NCBI GenBank assembly: GCA_944320295.1
Contig: CALUGY010000052.1
Span: 17,372-81,371 of the forward strand
DNA length: 64,000 nucleotides
Source of the DNA: an uncultured Bacteroides sp.
GTDB taxonomy: Bacteria > Bacteroidota > Bacteroidia > Bacteroidales > Bacteroidaceae
Direction of reading: 5' to 3'
The notes under the pieces are model-generated. The model worked only from the letters and a program-made list of their open reading frames with translations, did no database searches and was not told where the DNA came from. Position numbers and translations under genes: made by a program. Shown here piece by piece: positions 62,405 through 64,000 of the stretch (position 1 is its first letter; each line of letters begins with the position of its first letter).

Positions 62405-62905
62405 ATGATAGAGATAAGAAAAAGCCGCATCGAAGAACTGGACTGCCTGATGGACGTATTCGAGCAAGGCCGACGCATCATGCGGCAAAGCGGCAACATG
62501 CTGCAATGGACCGGAAACTACCCCTCGCGCGACATTATCACTACCGACATTGCCAACGGCAACAGCTACGTGTGTGTGGCCGAAGACGGCAGCATAGCGG
62601 GCACGTTCGCCTTCATCCCCGGAAAAGACCCCACATACGCAAGAATCTACCAAGGCGAGTGGCTGGACGACATCCGTCCCTACGCCACCATACACCGCCT
62701 GGCAAGCGCGGGCAACCACAAGGGAGTGGCTGCCGCGTGCCTTGACTGGTGCTACGCGCAGGTGCCCAACCTGCGGGCGGACACCCACCGCGACAACCAC
62801 ATCCTGCAACACATACTCGCCAAGCACGGGTTCCGTTACTGCGGCATCATATACCTGCTGAACGGCGACGAACGTCTGGCCTATCAAAAGGTGGCGTTGC
62901 CGTAA
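62405..62905 (+). CDS. GNAT-family N-acetyltransferase
   Basis: 166 residues: IEIRKSRIEELDCLMDVFEQGRRIMRQSGN, GNSYVCVAEDGSIAGTFAFIPG, IHRLASAGNHKGVAAACLDWCYAQVPNLRADTHRDNHILQHILAKHGFRYCGIIYL. The last block is the typical GNAT end, with the acetyl-CoA loop region degenerate (SAGNHKGVA). Acceptor unknown. The 3' end overlaps the convergent propeller gene by 22 bp. Confidence 0.85.
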   Translation: MIEIRKSRIEELDCLMDVFEQGRRIMRQSGNMLQWTGNYPSRDIITTDIANGNSYVCVAEDGSIAGTFAFIPGKDPTYARIYQGEWLDDIRPYATIHRLASAGNHKGVAAACLDWCYAQVPNLRADTHRDNHILQHILAKHGFRYCGIIYLLNGDERLAYQKVALP

Positions 62906-64000
62906 TCCAGGCAAGCCACCGTGCCGTCCATCGTCATCACCACAAGGCGGCCTTGTCCCACGTCGCATAGGGATGTGACAGCTGAATGGGACACTTTATA
63001 GCTCCACTCCAAACCGCTCCCGTCGGTGCGCACGGCATGAACCACGCCGAACTCGGTGGGCACGAACACCAGTTCGCCGGTTGCCGGCATACGGGTGGGA
63101 ATGAAATTGCCCTTATACGGCATCTCCACCGTCCACAAAGGCGAGTAAATGCCACGGGATACGTCGACAGCGGTCAGATTGTTTCCAATCCCCTTGACAT
63201 ACATGGTCTTGCCGTCCGGCGAGAAGCCGAGCGACTCGCGTCCTTTGGCTTCGTCCGAAGCCCAGAGTATCTTTCCGTCCGCGGGGTTGAAGGCGCGGAC
63301 AAAGTAGTCGGAACTCAGTACGATGACCTGCTCACCCCGCCGACCGTCTTTCTCATAGGGCAACACCACGGGCCAGCAGGCTCCGGGCGAAAAATAGCGT
63401 CCCTTCCCCGTGTCGAACTCCCATGCCTTGGCGCCCGTCTTACGGTTCATGGCATAAAATTTGGCGCCCCACGTACCGGTGTACACGCGTTCCGCGTCCA
63501 CGGCGGGGCGGCTCTCCATGTATCCCTGCAACCCGGTGCACATCCATTCCGAAGTGCCATCCTCCAGATTGAAACTATAAAACTTGCCATTGCTGCTGCC
63601 CAGGTAAACATGCCCGTCGGCCACTAGTGGGCAAGCCACGATGGGGTAGCCCGTGTCTTGCCGCCAAGCCAGGGAGCCGTCCTTGCGCGAAAGGGCATAG
63701 AGCGCGCCGTCGCACGAGGAAACAATCACCTTGTCCGGCGTGATGAAGGGTGCGGAGAAAACCTTGTCGCCCGTGGCAAAAGTCCACAGTTCCCGCCCGT
63801 CGGCCGCATCGAGGGCACGCACCACGCCCGCCGTGTTGGTATACACGTAGAACGAGCCGTCCACGCTGCCCTGCGAAGCCACATCGGTCACATCGTTGAG
63901 CCGCCACAGCACGCGCACCGAAGGATATGCGTCGTTCACGGAGTAGTCGGGCCGCTGATACACGGTATCGGTACGCTCTGCCAAAGGTGCGAACGCGGCA
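62884..64000 (-). CDS. PQQ-like beta-propeller protein, N-terminus outside window
   Basis: About 372 residues are visible, open through the right edge with no in-frame ATG in the visible part, so the true start lies beyond 64000. Propeller blades: DGRELWTFATGDKVFSAP, DGSLAWRQDTGYPIVACP, DGTSEWMCTGLQGYMESRP, GAKAWEFDTGKGRYFSPGACWPV, DGKILWASDEAKGRESLGF. RPDYSVNDAYPS before the first blade resembles YPDFSVNQKYAQ in the phosphoesterase/propeller protein at 17427, so the missing part may be a metallophosphoesterase domain. Confidence 0.8.
   Translation of the reverse strand, partial: AAFAPLAERTDTVYQRPDYSVNDAYPSVRVLWRLNDVTDVASQGSVDGSFYVYTNTAGVVRALDAADGRELWTFATGDKVFSAPFITPDKVIVSSCDGALYALSRKDGSLAWRQDTGYPIVACPLVADGHVYLGSSNGKFYSFNLEDGTSEWMCTGLQGYMESRPAVDAERVYTGTWGAKFYAMNRKTGAKAWEFDTGKGRYFSPGACWPVVLPYEKDGRRGEQVIVLSSDYFVRAFNPADGKILWASDEAKGRESLGFSPDGKTMYVKGIGNNLTAVDVSRGIYSPLWTVEMPYKGNFIPTRMPATGELVFVPTEFGVVHAVRTDGSGLEWSYKVSHSAVTSLCDVGQGRLVVMTMDGTVACLDYGNATF

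Overview
The window is chromosomal DNA of a member of the Bacteroidales, probably a relatively GC-rich Bacteroidaceae-like species. The support is a SusC/SusD pair, many lipoproteins and DUF families typical of the order, eukaryote-like single-chain glycyl-tRNA synthetase, and at least a dozen promoters with the Bacteroides -7 box TAnnTTTG. No phage, plasmid, transposase or CRISPR genes are seen. Function calls are made by reading motifs by eye; no database search was run.

Layout. 1-3.6 kb: the start of an exported protein running off the left edge, an unrecognised exported two-domain protein and a sugar kinase of the BadF/MurK type, all on the minus strand. 4.1-34.8 kb: a long plus-strand series that reads as a peptidoglycan/MurNAc salvage locus. 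It has SusC/SusD, a small lipoprotein, a phosphoesterase, two NamZ-type (DUF1343) muramidases, a Na+ symporter, a cell-wall amidase, a phosphoesterase/beta-propeller protein, a tandem glycosyltransferase, DUF4922, SpoIID, AmpG, a fused D-lactate-dehydrogenase-like FAD/Fe-S oxidase, a DUF5009 membrane protein, MurK, MurQ and a beta-lactamase/SGNH fusion. A strong terminator follows. The inferred flow is: wall fragments are trimmed outside the cytoplasm, MurNAc and anhydro-muropeptides enter, MurK phosphorylates MurNAc, MurQ makes GlcNAc-6-P plus D-lactate, and the oxidase consumes the D-lactate.

35-39.7 kb (minus): FKBP lipoprotein, glycyl-tRNA synthetase, and a TIM-barrel/SUMF1 fusion. 40-52.5 kb: a membrane Ser/Thr kinase and, in inverted orientation about 10 kb away, a truncated pseudokinase paralogue. 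Each is bracketed by the same composite repeat. Between them lie an AraC regulator, an exported redox operon (aldo/keto reductase, CMD-cupin, flavodoxin), topoisomerase IV subunit A, DUF3316 and an S41 protease. 52.6-64 kb: tRNA-Leu(TAG), a beta-1,2-glucan unit (GH3, EEP lipoprotein, GH144), anaerobic sulfatase-maturating enzyme, a serine hydrolase, a methyltransferase-like protein, cobalamin adenosyltransferase, DUF2795, a GNAT enzyme and a partial beta-propeller protein.

The most unusual feature is a dispersed non-coding element: twelve copies, all intergenic, each made of exactly four 22-bp near-palindromic units behind a short related leader. Four of the copies are joined to a second, 80-bp hairpin repeat, and these four are the ones that bracket the two kinase genes. 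Other dispersed repeats have been translated in frame inside coding genes, most clearly in the D-lactate-type oxidase.
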